This document shows, piece after piece, positions 37,775-37,819 of a stretch of DNA of 37,819 nucleotides. Source of the DNA: Clostridiaceae bacterium (GTDB lineage Bacteria > Bacillota > Clostridia > Lachnospirales > Lachnospiraceae). The translations under genes and the position numbers were made by a program. Location of the stretch: the NCBI GenBank assembly GCA_910575795.1, contig CAJTGE010000046.1, positions 1 through 37,819 of the forward strand, in the 5' to 3' direction. The notes under the pieces were generated by a model. That model was given only the letters and a program-made list of their open reading frames with translations. It did not search any database and was not told the DNA's origin. Numbering within the stretch: the first letter of the stretch is position 1; the number at the start of each line of letters is the position of its first letter.

Positions 37775-37819
37775 TTAAGGTATCGTGTGATATTTCGTGT
37801 GATACTTTGAAATATGCGA
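37775..37819 (-). CDS. possible C-terminal end of an integrase, cut by the window edge
   Basis: An open minus-strand frame enters from the right edge, reads SHISKYHTKYHTIP and stops about 30 bases before the tRNA fragment. Integrase genes often end right beside their att site. The underlying DNA contains TCGTGTGATA twice (37783 and 37795), 12 bases apart, which could equally be an arm-type binding site. Only 14 codons are visible. Confidence 0.25.
   Translation of the reverse strand, partial: SHISKYHTKYHTIP

Noticed and set aside
37723..37819. Complete tRNA gene
   Set aside because: Only the T-arm and 3' acceptor strand are present; no D-arm, anticodon arm or matching 5' acceptor strand is seen before the window ends.

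Overview
The window looks like a chromosomal segment of a fairly GC-rich member of the Clostridia, most likely Lachnospiraceae. This is judged from strong AGGAGG ribosome sites, textbook TTGACA-17-TATAAT promoters, and families typical of that group (TIGR04086 membrane protein, Csp-like S8 protease, a second ClpX, DUF6063-type JetB). No 16S rRNA or complete tRNA is present, so the placement is inferred.

Layout. 1-8.4 kb: a GtrII-like membrane-protein remnant, cysK, a Cache-type chemotaxis receptor, a hemerythrin protein, a VOC-fold protein, malQ (all minus strand) and a LacI-type regulator (plus). 8.5-10.4 kb: a Suv3-like RNA helicase. 10.4-11.9 kb: a repeat-rich stretch with two inverted copies of a palindromic element bracketing a 53-residue protein gene and a decayed brnT/brnA toxin-antitoxin locus. 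11.9-20.3 kb: a minus-strand Wadjet anti-plasmid operon in the order (121-residue unknown)-jetD-jetA-jetB-jetC. 20.8-24.8 kb: a TIGR04086 protein, an AbiH abortive-infection protein in tandem with a CorC/HlyC-type CBS protein, and a type II pantothenate kinase. 24.8-25.5 kb: a small ORF and remnants of a surface-protein gene invaded by a MITE-like element. 25.5-32.7 kb: lspA-like, S8 protease, clpX paralogue, htrA, rlmI-like methyltransferase. 32.7-33.0 kb: two complete abutting MITE-like palindromes. 33.1-37.6 kb: a potassium module (TrkA/KtrA-type protein, a 37-residue membrane protein, KdpD, KdpE). The right edge carries the 3' end of a tRNA with no tRNA body, which fits the attachment site of an integrated element lying to the right.

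How the genes work together. Wadjet plus AbiH plus the brnTA relic make 11-22 kb a defence island, set among housekeeping genes and littered with small palindromic repeats. At least five repeat families occur in the window. The most unusual is a roughly 139-bp element whose core is conserved between copies while its 23-bp terminal arms differ between copies yet stay perfectly self-complementary. One MITE family appears to supply the jetC stop codon. The jetC coiled coil contains a 36-bp tandem repeat. KdpD/KdpE with a TrkA-type protein, but no KdpFABC in view, suggest K+ or c-di-AMP sensing tied to a transporter encoded elsewhere.

All calls come from reading the sequence and recalled family knowledge. 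No database search or folding program was run.
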